From Salinimonas lutimaris (lineage in GTDB: Bacteria; Pseudomonadota; Gammaproteobacteria; Enterobacterales; Alteromonadaceae): a DNA stretch of 64,000 nucleotides. Positions 47,104-56,169 of the stretch are shown piece after piece. The stretch covers positions 458,001-522,000 of the forward strand of contig NZ_CP036536.1 in NCBI RefSeq assembly GCF_005222225.1, written 5' to 3'. How positions within the stretch are numbered: the first letter of the stretch is position 1; every line of letters starts with the position of its first letter. The translations under genes were made by a program, and so were the position numbers. Under the pieces are notes generated by a model that saw nothing but the letters and a program-made list of their open reading frames with translations, was not told where the DNA came from and ran no database searches.

Positions 47104-47118
47104 GGGCATACTATGCCC
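47104..47118. promoter_or_regulatory. Palindrome in the pyrC upstream region
   Basis: GGGCATA-C-TATGCCC is a perfect 7-bp inverted repeat with 1-bp centre, 34 bp before the pyrC start. As RNA the loop is too tight for a good hairpin, so an operator is the more likely reading. Confidence 0.45.
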
Positions 47119-47151
47119 ACTTCAACAGGCAGTAGAAAAAGGCACCCTTTC

Positions 47152-48195
47152 ATGCAATCCATTACTTTGCGCACACCTGATGACTGGCATCTGCATTTTC
47201 GTGATGGCGATATGCTCAGTGAAACTGTACCGGCCACCGCCCGCTGTTTTGCCCGGGCGATTGTCATGCCCAATCTGGTTCCACCCGTGGTCAATGCACA
47301 GCAGGCAACCGCGTACCGGCAGCGTATAGAAGCAGCCCGTCCGCCAGGCAGTCAGTTTGAACCCTTGATGACCCTGTATCTGACCAATACCACCAGTGCG
47401 GCCGACATTCACGAAGCAAAAGCTGCGGGGGTAACAGCCTGTAAGCTGTATCCGGCGGGCGCCACCACCAACTCAGATGCTGCGGTGACCGGAATTGAAG
47501 CCATGTATCCGGTATTCGAGGCTATGCAGGAAGCGGGTATGCCGCTGTTGATTCACGGTGAGGTCACTGACAGCCATATTGATATCTTTGACCGTGAAAA
47601 AGTGTTTATCGATGAAAAGATGATTCCGATTGTCGAGGCATTTCCTAACCTTAAAGTGGTGTTTGAGCACATTACCACGGCAGATGCCGCGCAGTTTGTG
47701 TTGCAGGCCAATGCCAATGTGGCTGCCACCATCACGCCCCAGCATCTGTTATTAAACCGTAACGATTTACTGGTCGGCGGGGTGCGTCCACATAACTACT
47801 GTCTGCCTGTATTAAAACGGAATACGCACCAGAAAGCGCTTCGCGATGTGGTGGCCAGCGGATCGACAAAATTCTTTCTGGGAACGGACTCTGCACCCCA
47901 CGCCCGACACAAAAAGGAAAATGCCTGTGGTTGCGCCGGCTGCTACAGCGCCTGGAGCGCTATTGAGCTGTATGCAGAAGTATTTGAACAGTTAGGTGCG
48001 ATTGACCGGCTGGAAGGCTTTGCCAGTGAATTTGGTCCGGATTTTTATGGCTTGCCACGCAATCAGGGGACCATTACGCTGGTTAAGCAACAATGGCAGG
48101 TACCCGAAGAAGTACAGTTGCCTGACGGTACCGCGATGGTGCCGTTTTTTGCTGGCCAGACCCTGAACTGGAAGCTGGAAACCGCACTGGCATAA
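47152..48195 (+). CDS. pyrC: Dihydroorotase PyrC (class II)
   Basis: 347 residues from the ATG at 47152. The metal site is [11 protein letters not shown] (HxH), the carbamylated Lys of [25 protein letters not shown] and the Asp of [11 protein letters not shown]. It closes carbamoyl-aspartate to dihydroorotate in pyrimidine synthesis. Longer in-frame starts at 47071 and 47113 would add residues not seen in E. coli PyrC. The start has AAAAAGG upstream. It ends at a terminator before dbpA. Confidence 0.95.
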   Translation: MQSITLRTPDDWHLHFRDGDMLSETVPATARCFARAIVMPNLVPPVVNAQQATAYRQRIEAARPPGSQFEPLMTLYLTNTTSAADIHEAKAAGVTACKLYPAGATTNSDAAVTGIEAMYPVFEAMQEAGMPLLIHGEVTDSHIDIFDREKVFIDEKMIPIVEAFPNLKVVFEHITTADAAQFVLQANANVAATITPQHLLLNRNDLLVGGVRPHNYCLPVLKRNTHQKALRDVVASGSTKFFLGTDSAPHARHKKENACGCAGCYSAWSAIELYAEVFEQLGAIDRLEGFASEFGPDFYGLPRNQGTITLVKQQWQVPEEVQLPDGTAMVPFFAGQTLNWKLETALA

Positions 48196-48215
48196 TGCTG
48201 TTCAGTGCATAAAAC

Positions 48216-48250
48216 TTGCCTGCTGCGACCTGGTCGGGGCAGGTTTTTTT
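48216..48250 (+). terminator. Rho-independent terminator after pyrC
   Basis: CCTGC...GACC pairs with GGTC...GCAGG (two internal mismatches) and is followed by seven T. Confidence 0.75.
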
Positions 48251-48298
48251 ATTTTAAAAACAGCGATTCATCGCTTTGGTAAAAAGAGTGCTTTTATT

Positions 48299-49684
48299 AT
48301 GAGTAACCCCTTGTTTAATCAGCTGGCCATGCCTGAAGCTATCAGCGGCGCCCTGGCCGGTGCCGGCATGGCCACCATGACGCAGGTGCAGGCCCAGACC
48401 CTGCCGGACTCACTGGCTGGCCGTGATGTTCTGGTGCAGGCCAGCACCGGGTCGGGTAAAACCATCGCCTTTGCGGTGGCCGGCCTGAGCAAGGTGGACC
48501 CGACCGACTATGCTACCCAGATGCTGGTGATGTGCCCGACCCGGGAACTGGCAGAACAGGTTGGTGAACAGATTCGTCTGGTGGGGCGGCAAATGCCGAA
48601 CCTGAAAGTACTGACCCTGTGCGGTGGCGTGGCCATGGGGCCACAAATTCAGTCGCTCAAACACGGAGCTGCTGTAATTGTGGCCACGCCTGGACGGTTG
48701 CTTGAACATGTAGCAAAACGCCGGATTTCGCTGGCCAATGTTAAGGTTCGGGTGCTCGATGAAGCTGACCGGATGCTGGATATGGGCTTTGCTGAGGATA
48801 TTGCGACGTTATTTGCCCAAACCCCTGTCACTGCCCAGACGTTGTTTTTCTCTGCTACCTATACGGCACCGGTGGAAGCTCAGGCGCAGCGCTATCTGAC
48901 CGATCCTGTGGTACACCGTCAGCCCGAACAGGATTTACAGCGCCCGGATATTGCCGAACTGGTATACCGGGTGGATGAGGCCAACCGGATGCATGCCTTG
49001 AAAGGGATTTTGTCAGAAGCTCAGCCGCATAAAGCCATCGTGTTCTGTAATACCCGGGTGCAGGTAACAGAAGTGCAGGATGCACTGGCGTATGAAGGTT
49101 TTGCAGCTAAAGCGCTGCAGGGCGACCTGACCCAGCAGCAACGCACTGAGGTGCTGATGCAATTTGCCAGCGACAGTCTGCAGGTGCTGGTTGCCACCGA
49201 TGTGGCTGCCCGTGGTCTGGATATCAAAGACGTGGATTGTGTGATTGTGTATAACGTCAGTGAGGAAGCTGAAGTGCATATTCACCGGATTGGCCGTACC
49301 GGTCGGGCCGGCGCCAAAGGGCAGGCGTTTACGTTGTGCAGCGAAGCAGAAGAACAGAAACTGGGTCGCATTGAAGATCTGCAAGGTGAACCGTTTAAAC
49401 GTAAAGGGTTCCAGAGCCTGCGTTTTCATGCCAACCGCATCCTTACGCCAGAATTTCAGTGTCTGGCCATAGCGGCTGGCAAAAAACAAAAATTGCGGCC
49501 GGGAGACTTTCTGGGTTCACTGACCAAGGACGCCGAAATCCCCGGTGAGGACATTGGTAAAATCAGTGTGACCAATCAGGTCAGTTATGTGGCGGTTAAG
49601 CAGCGTAGTGTGAAAAAGGCGCTGAAGCTGTTTCGTGAAGGAAAAATCAAAGGTAAGCGCGTCAGAGCCCGCAAACTGAGTTAA
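48299..49684 (+). CDS. dbpA: ATP-dependent RNA helicase DbpA
   Basis: 461 residues. DEAD-box motifs: Q motif (MTQVQAQTLP), motif I ASTGSGKT, Ia PTRELAEQ, II VLDEADRM, III FSAT, VI HRIGRTGRAG. The C-terminal RNA-binding domain (RPGDFLGSLTKDAEIPGEDIGKI, KIKGKRVRARKL) binds hairpin 92 of 23S rRNA and separates DbpA from other DEAD helicases. It acts in 50S assembly. The following ACT gene is 9 nt away and likely cotranscribed. Confidence 0.95.
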   Translation: MSNPLFNQLAMPEAISGALAGAGMATMTQVQAQTLPDSLAGRDVLVQASTGSGKTIAFAVAGLSKVDPTDYATQMLVMCPTRELAEQVGEQIRLVGRQMPNLKVLTLCGGVAMGPQIQSLKHGAAVIVATPGRLLEHVAKRRISLANVKVRVLDEADRMLDMGFAEDIATLFAQTPVTAQTLFFSATYTAPVEAQAQRYLTDPVVHRQPEQDLQRPDIAELVYRVDEANRMHALKGILSEAQPHKAIVFCNTRVQVTEVQDALAYEGFAAKALQGDLTQQQRTEVLMQFASDSLQVLVATDVAARGLDIKDVDCVIVYNVSEEAEVHIHRIGRTGRAGAKGQAFTLCSEAEEQKLGRIEDLQGEPFKRKGFQSLRFHANRILTPEFQCLAIAAGKKQKLRPGDFLGSLTKDAEIPGEDIGKISVTNQVSYVAVKQRSVKKALKLFREGKIKGKRVRARKLS

Positions 49685-49693
49685 GGAGACTGC

Positions 49694-50095
49694 ATGGCTG
49701 GTGAAACCGACCTGAATACCTTACTGGCTACATTACAGCCGGTGGCCGAGGAGACCGAGTACCGCTTTTGCTCGGTCAGCCCTGAACGTTTCAGTCAGCT
49801 GCCGGTGCGTTCGGTTAAAGGCTTTTTTCGTGAAGCAGAAGGGGTGACGGTGATCATCAGTGCGCAGGATGCCCAGATTTATGGCATACCCGGTGAAGGA
49901 CCGTTTGCCTGCATTACCTGTCATGTTCATTCCAGCCTCGAGGCAGTGGGTCTGACGGCGGCCATGTCAGCAGCCCTGACCGGGCAGGGAATTTCAGCTA
50001 ATGTGGTGGCCGGGTTTTACCATGATCATGTGTTTGTGGCCAGTGCGGATGCCCAGCGTGCGGTGCAGTGCTTGTCACAACTGAGTAAGTCATAA
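49694..50095 (+). CDS. ACT-domain protein (DUF2241 type)
   Basis: 133 residues. The family pattern is two ACT-like halves: RFCSVSPERFSQLPVRSVKGFFREAEGVTVI, then FACITCHVHSSLEAVGLTAAMSAAL and VVAGFYHDHVFVA. ACT domains usually bind amino acids or nucleobases as regulators, but this family has no proven ligand. ATG follows AAGGAGACTGC and dbpA. A terminator overlaps the stop. Confidence 0.88.
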   Translation: MAGETDLNTLLATLQPVAEETEYRFCSVSPERFSQLPVRSVKGFFREAEGVTVIISAQDAQIYGIPGEGPFACITCHVHSSLEAVGLTAAMSAALTGQGISANVVAGFYHDHVFVASADAQRAVQCLSQLSKS

Positions 50096-50122
50096 AAAAC
50101 GGGAGCCTGAGCTCCCGTTTTT
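50095..50122. terminator. Bidirectional terminator, ACT-domain gene / M13 peptidase gene
   Basis: Perfect 12-bp stem AAAAACGGGAGC / GCTCCCGTTTTT with a 4-nt loop between convergent genes. Confidence 0.92.
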
Positions 50123-50133
50123 GTGTGACCGGA

Positions 50134-52200
50134 TTACCAGATTTTTACCCGTTCTTCCGGTGGCAGATAAAGCGCATCATCCTTGCTTACATCAAAGGCT
50201 TCATAAAACTCCGGTACATTTCTGACCGCCCCGTTGGCGCGAAACTCAGAGGGCGCATGCGGATTGGTTTGCACCAGCGTACGCAGTGACTCGTCACGGT
50301 ACTTGTTGATCCACACCTGACCAAAGCCGATAAAGACCCGCTGGTCGCCGGTGAATCCGTCCATCATGGGGGCTTGCTTGCCATCCAGTGACATGTGATA
50401 GGCTTTCAGGGCAATGCTGATACCACCCAGGTCACCGATATTCTCACCCAGGGTAAACTCACCGTTAACGTTCAGATCAGGCAGAGCTTCAAAATTATTG
50501 TATTGCTCGACCAGCATACCGGTGCGGGCTTCAAACTCTTCGCGATCGGTATCGGTCCACCAGTTGCGCAGCACACCGTCCCCGTCAAAGGTTGAGCCTG
50601 AGTCGTCAAATCCGTGGCCAATTTCATGCCCGATTACCGCGCCGATACCGCCATAGTTCACTGCATCCTCAGCATTCATATCAAAAAACGGGGGTTGCAG
50701 TATGGCAGCCGGGAATACAATCTCGTTTTCAGGCGGGCTGTAGTAAGCATTAACGGTTTGCGGCGTCATGCCCCATTCGTGATCCCATATCGGACCGCCT
50801 TGTTTTTCCAGCAGTTCAGCATAGCGAACTTCGGCAACACGACGGATGTTACCGAATAAATCGTTGGCTTCCACCTCCAGAGCAGAATAGTCTTTCCATT
50901 TGTCCGGATAACCGATTTTCACCGAAAACTTAGACAGTTTATCCAGCGCCTGTTTACGGGTCTCATCCGTCATCCAGTCCAGCTTCTCAATACTGGTTTT
51001 ATAGGCGGCAATCAGGTTATCCACCATCACTTCCATGCGCTGCTTTGCTTCTGGCGGAAAATGCTGGTCAACATACACTTTGCCGATAATTTCACCCACG
51101 GTGCCGTTTAGCAAATCAACCCCACGACGCCATTGCGGACGCTGTTCTTCCACACCCTGAAGTTTTTTACCGTAGAACGCAAAGTTCTCTGCATCGAGTT
51201 CGGCGTTCAGGCGGCCTGCAACCGCAGTCAGCATGTGCCACTTAGCGAAGGTTTTCCAGGTTTCAAGGTCAGTGTCCTGCAGCAGATCATTAAGGGCCTG
51301 CATATACTCGGTTTGCATAACCACCAGGCCATCCAGATCCGTCAGTTCCAGGTCGGCTAAAAACACATCCCAGTTAAAGTCTGGCATGATCTCTTTCAGT
51401 TTAGCCGGCTCTACCTTGTTGTAGTTACTGGCCCAGTCGCGGGTCTGCTCTTTTTTCATATGCAGACCGGCAATAGTGGTTTCCAGTTCCATAATGGTTT
51501 TGGCACTTTCTGCCGGCTTGTCGAACCCGGCCAGAGTAAACATTTTTTCAATATGCGCCACGTAGTCTTTGCGCAGCTGCACCGACTTTTCATCATCTTT
51601 TACATAATATTCGCGCTCCGGCAAGCCCAGCCCGCTTTGCCAGGCATAAATCATGTAGGTTTCAGGTGACTTGAAGTCAACATACTGCCCCAGCGAAAAC
51701 GGCGTACCGTAACCATACTTGTTAGCATAGGCAAAGTAGGCTGCCAGCTTGTCGTAAGAATCGATCGCGTTAATTTTCGCCAGATCCGATTCAATGGGGG
51801 TTAAGCCGATTTTGTTGCGGGTTTCCATGTCCATGTAGGACTGATAGAAGTCTCCGACTTTCTGCTCATCAGAGCCTTTTTCAAAATCGCCGTCGGCAGA
51901 GGACTTGATGATTTCCAGCACGTCTTCCTGAGACTCATCACGCAGGATCTGAAACGCACCGTACGAGGATTTATCCGCCGGAATCTCGGTATTGGCCAGC
52001 CATTTACCATTTACATAGCGGTAAAAGTCATCGCCGGGCTTAACCGAGGTATCCATGTTTTCGGTCACAATGCCGGAGGTCAGTTGTTTTTGCTCTTGTT
52101 CTGTTTGCGCGGCGGGCTCGCTGGTCTTCTGGGTTTCTGCCTGCTGGCCGCAGCCGGTCAGTGCCAACAGCACAGACAAACTTAAAAGGGTCTTTTTCAT
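50134..52200 (-). CDS. pepO: M13 (PepO/neprilysin) family metallopeptidase lipoprotein
   Basis: 688 residues. The signal ends in lipobox LTGCGQQ, so it is lipid-anchored at Cys18, probably periplasmic. The N-terminal M13 domain starts VKPGDDFYRYVNGKWL; the catalytic domain has NAYYSPPENEIVFPA, zinc motif VIGHEIGHGFDD (HExxH) and the third ligand in ENIGDLGG. It cleaves peptides on the amino side of hydrophobic residues. It is alone on the minus strand, divergent from the RraA-like gene. Confidence 0.94.
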   Translation of the reverse strand: MKKTLLSLSVLLALTGCGQQAETQKTSEPAAQTEQEQKQLTSGIVTENMDTSVKPGDDFYRYVNGKWLANTEIPADKSSYGAFQILRDESQEDVLEIIKSSADGDFEKGSDEQKVGDFYQSYMDMETRNKIGLTPIESDLAKINAIDSYDKLAAYFAYANKYGYGTPFSLGQYVDFKSPETYMIYAWQSGLGLPEREYYVKDDEKSVQLRKDYVAHIEKMFTLAGFDKPAESAKTIMELETTIAGLHMKKEQTRDWASNYNKVEPAKLKEIMPDFNWDVFLADLELTDLDGLVVMQTEYMQALNDLLQDTDLETWKTFAKWHMLTAVAGRLNAELDAENFAFYGKKLQGVEEQRPQWRRGVDLLNGTVGEIIGKVYVDQHFPPEAKQRMEVMVDNLIAAYKTSIEKLDWMTDETRKQALDKLSKFSVKIGYPDKWKDYSALEVEANDLFGNIRRVAEVRYAELLEKQGGPIWDHEWGMTPQTVNAYYSPPENEIVFPAAILQPPFFDMNAEDAVNYGGIGAVIGHEIGHGFDDSGSTFDGDGVLRNWWTDTDREEFEARTGMLVEQYNNFEALPDLNVNGEFTLGENIGDLGGISIALKAYHMSLDGKQAPMMDGFTGDQRVFIGFGQVWINKYRDESLRTLVQTNPHAPSEFRANGAVRNVPEFYEAFDVSKDDALYLPPEERVKIW

Positions 52201-52299
52201 GTCGTTTCCTTAACGGATGTTTTCACCGCCGGTACCCTGACTGACGGTCTTCTTATTGTCTTTAATTAAATACCATGCCAGACACGGCAAAAACATCAT

Positions 52300-52331
52300 T
52301 TATGTTCAAAATACATAAGTTGTAACAACTT
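52300..52331. promoter_or_regulatory. Overlapping palindromes between the M13 peptidase and RraA-like genes
   Basis: TTATGT (52300-52305) / ACATAA (52313-52318), and AAGTTG (52317-52322) TAA CAACTT (52326-52331). Both sit in the 184-bp divergent gap and could be operators. Confidence 0.4.
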
Positions 52332-52384
52332 AAACGGGGGGCACTGATATAGTAAAAATTCATCAACTAAAACGGAGCGTTACC

Positions 52385-52999
52385 ATGACCCCTGATTATA
52401 CCTGTGTCAGTACCTGCGAATATGCCGATGCCCTGCCTCGCGAACAGTTTATGGACTATGCCATTCACCCGTTGTGGCAACCGGCGCCAGCGATTGCCGG
52501 GCCTGCTTATACAGTGCGCTGTGAGCCAGGCGACCATCTGATGCTGCATGCGGCTATTTACCGGGCTGCGCCAGGAGATATCATCGTGGTACAGGCTGAT
52601 GATCAGTACGCGCTGGCCGGAGGCAATGTCTGCGCTATTGCCCAGTCCAGAGGCATTAAGGGGTTTGTGCTTGATGGCGTTATCCGGGACATTGGCGAGA
52701 TTCGCCAGATGCAGTTTCCGGTGTATGGCCGGGGGGTTATCCCTAAACCCGGTGCCAAGCAGTCGGTCACACCCTTAAATCAACCGGTGGATTGCGGTGG
52801 TGTCCGTGTAAACCCTGGTGATATCATTGTGGCCGACCAGGAAGGTATCGCCGTTATTCCGGCTGACAAAGCCAGTGAGGCACTGCACATTGCCCGGGCA
52901 CGAGCGGATAAAGATAGCGCGGTGACTCTGCAGCAATGGCAGGCCGACCATTATCAAAAAGTGCAGTCTAGCCTCGAAAAACTGGGGTTTACTGAGTAG
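52385..52999 (+). CDS. RraA-like family protein
   Basis: 204 residues. Core motifs PAPAIAGPAYTVRCEPGDH, GGNVCAIAQSRGIKGFVLDGVIRD and the GDIIVADQEGIAVIP end. The family contains RraA, which inhibits RNase E, and class II aldolases for 4-hydroxy-4-methyl-2-oxoglutarate. The aldolase-type Arg and Asp (VLDGVIRD) are kept, so it could be either; the extra length over E. coli RraA (161) favours the aldolase-like group. It is 14 nt before the ABC transporter and may share its transcript. Confidence 0.85.
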   Translation: MTPDYTCVSTCEYADALPREQFMDYAIHPLWQPAPAIAGPAYTVRCEPGDHLMLHAAIYRAAPGDIIVVQADDQYALAGGNVCAIAQSRGIKGFVLDGVIRDIGEIRQMQFPVYGRGVIPKPGAKQSVTPLNQPVDCGGVRVNPGDIIVADQEGIAVIPADKASEALHIARARADKDSAVTLQQWQADHYQKVQSSLEKLGFTE

Positions 53000-53013
53000 C
53001 CAAGAGTAAAACT

Positions 53014-54855
53014 ATGTTCTCATTTTTCGAACGGCTGACCCAGCCGTTTCCCGATTCACCTCCCTCACAGCCGCCTGCCGGTATCGTGGCTTTTTGTCGC
53101 CACTACAGCCAGGGCATGTGGAAAATTATTGCTATTGTGTCGGTGCTCAGCGCTCTGGTTGCCGTGCTGGAAGTGGCGCTGTTTGGCTTTTTAGGCCAGA
53201 TGGTGGACTGGTTTGCCGAGCAGGACCGAACGACGTTTTTGCAAAACGAGAAATGGACACTCATCGGGATGGGGCTTACCGTGCTGGTCTTAATTCCCGG
53301 AGCGATTCTGCTACGCTCGCTATTTTCCAGACAATCGCTGATGGGCAATTACCCGATGCGTATTCGCTGGCAAGCGCACCGTTATTTGCTCAGCCAGAGT
53401 CTGAGCTTTTTCCATAATGAATTTGCCGGCCGGGTGGCCACCAAGGTCATGCAGACTTCACTGGCTGTGCGTGAAACCGTCACCAAAGTGCTGGATCTGC
53501 TGGTTTACATCAGTGTCTATTTTATCTCGATGGTAGTACTGATTTTCAGCACCGACTGGCGTCTGGCAGTGCCTCTGCTTGTCTGGTTTGTCGTGTATGT
53601 GTGCATTTTACGGGCGCTGGTGCCGCGTTTGAAAAAAGTATCGCAGCGTCAGGCCGATGCGCGCTCCATTATGACCGGCCGGATTGTGGACAGCTACACC
53701 AATATTTCCACCGTAAAGCTGTTTTCTCACAGTCGCCGTGAAGCCGACTATGCCCGCGAAGGCATGGATGAGTTCCTACATACCGTGTATCCGCAAATGC
53801 GTCTGGTGACGGTACTTGAATTTTGTGTGGAAATGGCCAATGCAGTACTGATTTTTGTTATCGGAGCGCTGTCGGTGTATCTGTGGATGCAGCAGATTGT
53901 CTCACCCGGTGATATTGCGGTAGCCATTAGCCTGTGTTTACGGTTAAACGGCATGTCGCACTGGATCATGTGGGAAGTGACCTCGCTGTTTGAAAACCTG
54001 GGAACTGTGCAGGATGGCATCAATACGCTGTCGCAGCCGGTGGCGGTGACCGATAAACCTCAGGCACAGAACCTGGCCATCAGTGGCGGAAAAATTGATT
54101 TTGAGCAGGTGCATTTTGGTTATGCCGGCGCGGATAATCAGCAAATTGAGGTCTTTAATGATCTGAATATCAATATTGCTCCGGGCGAAAAAGTGGGCCT
54201 GGTCGGACGCTCCGGCGCCGGTAAGTCCACGCTGGTAAATCTGCTGATGCGCTTTTACGATATCCACAGTGGTACTATCCGCATCGACGGTTTTGCTATT
54301 GATGAAGTGGGGCAGGAGAGCCTGCGTGAAAAGATCAGTATGGTGACCCAGGACACCTCACTGATGCATCGTTCGGTACGCGACAACATCATGTATGGCC
54401 GCACTACGGCCACCGAGGAGGAAATAGTGGCTGCTGCTAAACAGGCAGAAGCCCATGAGTTTATTCTGACCCTGACCGATAACGAGGGCCGGACCGGCTA
54501 TGATGCGCATGTGGGGGAACGGGGTGTGAAATTGTCCGGTGGCCAGCGTCAGCGTATTGCCATTGCCCGGGTGTTGCTCAAAGATGCACCGATTCTGGTG
54601 CTGGATGAAGCCACCTCAGCACTTGACTCGGAAGTGGAAGCGGCTATTCAGGAGTGTCTGAATTCAGTGATGGAAAATAAAACCGTGCTGGCCATTGCGC
54701 ATCGATTGTCCACCATTGCCCAGATGGATCGCCTGCTGGTGCTGGACAAAGGTCGGGTGGTAGAGTCGGGCACGCACAGTGAACTGGTGGCGCGTAATGG
54801 TATTTATGCCAAACTGTGGGCACACCAGACCGGCGGGTTTATCGGCGTAGAGTGA
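53014..54855 (+). CDS. ABC exporter, fused membrane and ATPase domains (MsbA-like half-transporter)
   Basis: 613 residues. The transmembrane domain (about 25-340, six helices) precedes a nucleotide-binding domain with Walker A GRSGAGKST, Q-loop, signature LSGGQRQRIAIAR, Walker B ILVLDEATSALD and H-loop IAHRLSTI. It works as a homodimer exporting lipids, peptides or drugs; the substrate is not readable. No partner gene follows. Confidence 0.93.
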   Translation: MFSFFERLTQPFPDSPPSQPPAGIVAFCRHYSQGMWKIIAIVSVLSALVAVLEVALFGFLGQMVDWFAEQDRTTFLQNEKWTLIGMGLTVLVLIPGAILLRSLFSRQSLMGNYPMRIRWQAHRYLLSQSLSFFHNEFAGRVATKVMQTSLAVRETVTKVLDLLVYISVYFISMVVLIFSTDWRLAVPLLVWFVVYVCILRALVPRLKKVSQRQADARSIMTGRIVDSYTNISTVKLFSHSRREADYAREGMDEFLHTVYPQMRLVTVLEFCVEMANAVLIFVIGALSVYLWMQQIVSPGDIAVAISLCLRLNGMSHWIMWEVTSLFENLGTVQDGINTLSQPVAVTDKPQAQNLAISGGKIDFEQVHFGYAGADNQQIEVFNDLNINIAPGEKVGLVGRSGAGKSTLVNLLMRFYDIHSGTIRIDGFAIDEVGQESLREKISMVTQDTSLMHRSVRDNIMYGRTTATEEEIVAAAKQAEAHEFILTLTDNEGRTGYDAHVGERGVKLSGGQRQRIAIARVLLKDAPILVLDEATSALDSEVEAAIQECLNSVMENKTVLAIAHRLSTIAQMDRLLVLDKGRVVESGTHSELVARNGIYAKLWAHQTGGFIGVE

Positions 54856-54924
54856 TTTGGTATACAGGAGGCGGGCGTGAGTCAGGCAGTAAGCAAAACG
54901 CTGCTTTTTACGCCGACAAAACCC

Positions 54925-54952
54925 TTGTATCTGGCGGGATGTTAAGTATAAT
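54925..54952 (+). promoter_or_regulatory. Promoter of the tRNA-Trp-secE-nusG transcript
   Basis: TTGTAT (54925-54930), 16 bp, TATAAT (54947-54952, perfect). It lies about 90 nt before the tRNA. Confidence 0.65.
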
Positions 54953-55044
54953 GCGCATCCCTCCTTGCGAATCCGCACTTTCCTTAGATAAGACGCTAAA
55001 TTCTCAAGGGTAATGTAAGTTTATTGCCGCATTGTCGGTGCCAC

Positions 55045-55121
55045 AGGGGTGTAGTTCGAATTGGTAGAACAGCGGTCTCCAAAACCGATGGTTGGGGGTT
55101 CGAGTCCCTCCACCCCTGCCA
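55045..55121 (+). tRNA. tRNA-Trp (anticodon CCA)
   Basis: 77 nt including an encoded 3' CCA. The acceptor AGGGGTG pairs with CACCCCT, D-stem GTTC/GAAC, anticodon loop CTCCAAA, and T-arm with loop TTCGAGT. The D-stem 11-24 pair is U-A, unlike the U-G of E. coli tRNA-Trp. The first anticodon-stem pair, 27-43, is a G/A mismatch. It lies before secE, as do tRNA genes in many gammaproteobacteria. Confidence 0.95.
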
Positions 55122-55180
55122 GATTAAGTGTTCTGTGACTGGTACACAGATAAACGACGCAGTATTGCTAGGATCGTAAC

Positions 55181-55558
55181 ATGAGCGAAAAAACGGAAAA
55201 TTCGTCCAACCCGTTGGACATGTTTAAATGGGTAATCGTCTTTGCGCTGCTGGCTGGCGTGATTACCGCAAACTATATCTACGGTGAACTTTCCGTACTG
55301 TACCGGGCAATCGGTGCGGTCGTGCTTGTCGCTATTGCGGGCTTTATTGCGGCGACAACTGAAAAAGGTAGTGCCTTCATTACGTTCGCGAAAGACTCGC
55401 GAATGGAAGTTCGCAAAGTAGTCTGGCCAACCCGTCAGGAAACTAATCAGACTACATTAATTGTCATGGTGGCGACACTGGTAATGGGCCTGATCCTGTG
55501 GGGTCTGGATGGCATTCTGGTGCGCCTGGTTAGTTTTATTACTGGAATCGGAGCATAA
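55181..55558 (+). CDS. secE: Preprotein translocase subunit SecE
   Basis: 125 residues with three predicted membrane helices, the long gammaproteobacterial form. The conserved cytoplasmic segment before helix 3 reads RMEVRKVVWPTRQETNQTT. It stabilises SecY. It is 3 nt from nusG. Confidence 0.96.
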   Translation: MSEKTENSSNPLDMFKWVIVFALLAGVITANYIYGELSVLYRAIGAVVLVAIAGFIAATTEKGSAFITFAKDSRMEVRKVVWPTRQETNQTTLIVMVATLVMGLILWGLDGILVRLVSFITGIGA

Positions 55559-55561
55559 CGT

Positions 55562-56107
55562 ATGTCTGAAGAATCAAAGAAAAGATGGTACGTCGTACAG
55601 GCTTACTCCCAGTATGAGTCACGGGTTAAGAAAACCCTGCTTGAATACATCAAGATGCACGAAATGGAAGAGCACTTTGGTCAGGTTTTGGTACCTACCG
55701 AAGAAGTGGTTGAAATGCGTGCTGGTCAGAAGCGTAAATCAGAGCGTAAGTTCTACCCGGGTTACGTACTGGTAGAAATGGACATGAATGAAGATTCATG
55801 GCACCTGGTTAAGTCTGTACCGCGGGTACTTGGCTTTATTGGCGGTACATCTGACCGTCCTATGCCAATCTCTCAGCGTGAAGCAGATGCGATTCTGAAC
55901 CGCCTTGAAGAGTCGGTTGATAAGCCAAAGCCAAAAACATTGTTCGAGCCGGGCGAAGTGGTACGTGTTACCGATGGTCCGTTTGCCGATTTCAATGGTG
56001 TGGTAGAAGAAGTCGATTACGAGAAGAGCCGAGTGAAAGTATCGGTGCTTATTTTCGGTCGTTCTACCCCGGTCGACCTGGAATTTGGTCAGGTCGAAAA
56101 AGGCTAG
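55562..56107 (+). CDS. nusG: Transcription termination/antitermination factor NusG
   Basis: 181 residues. NGN domain ([42 protein letters not shown]) then a linker and the KOW domain ([19 protein letters not shown]). It couples RNA polymerase with Rho and ribosomes. A strong terminator follows, instead of rplK. Confidence 0.97.
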   Translation: MSEESKKRWYVVQAYSQYESRVKKTLLEYIKMHEMEEHFGQVLVPTEEVVEMRAGQKRKSERKFYPGYVLVEMDMNEDSWHLVKSVPRVLGFIGGTSDRPMPISQREADAILNRLEESVDKPKPKTLFEPGEVVRVTDGPFADFNGVVEEVDYEKSRVKVSVLIFGRSTPVDLEFGQVEKG

Positions 56108-56125
56108 GCGACTTATCGCTGGGAC

Positions 56126-56155
56126 AAAAAAACGCGGCTTTTGCCGCGTTTTTTT
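56126..56155. terminator. Bidirectional terminator, nusG / fbpC
   Basis: Perfect 13-bp stem AAAAAAACGCGGC / GCCGCGTTTTTTT with loop TTTT between convergent genes. Confidence 0.95.
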
Positions 56156-56169
56156 ATGCCTGGCTGTAG

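Noticed and set aside
49013-49489. 158-codon minus-strand frame inside dbpA
   Set aside because: Wholly antisense to the DbpA C-terminal domain, without family features.
55133-55149. CRP-like site CTGTG-N7-CACAG after the tRNA
   Set aside because: The spacing and half-sites do not match TGTGA-N6-TCACA, and it lies inside the tRNA-secE transcript, where it is more likely a small processing hairpin.
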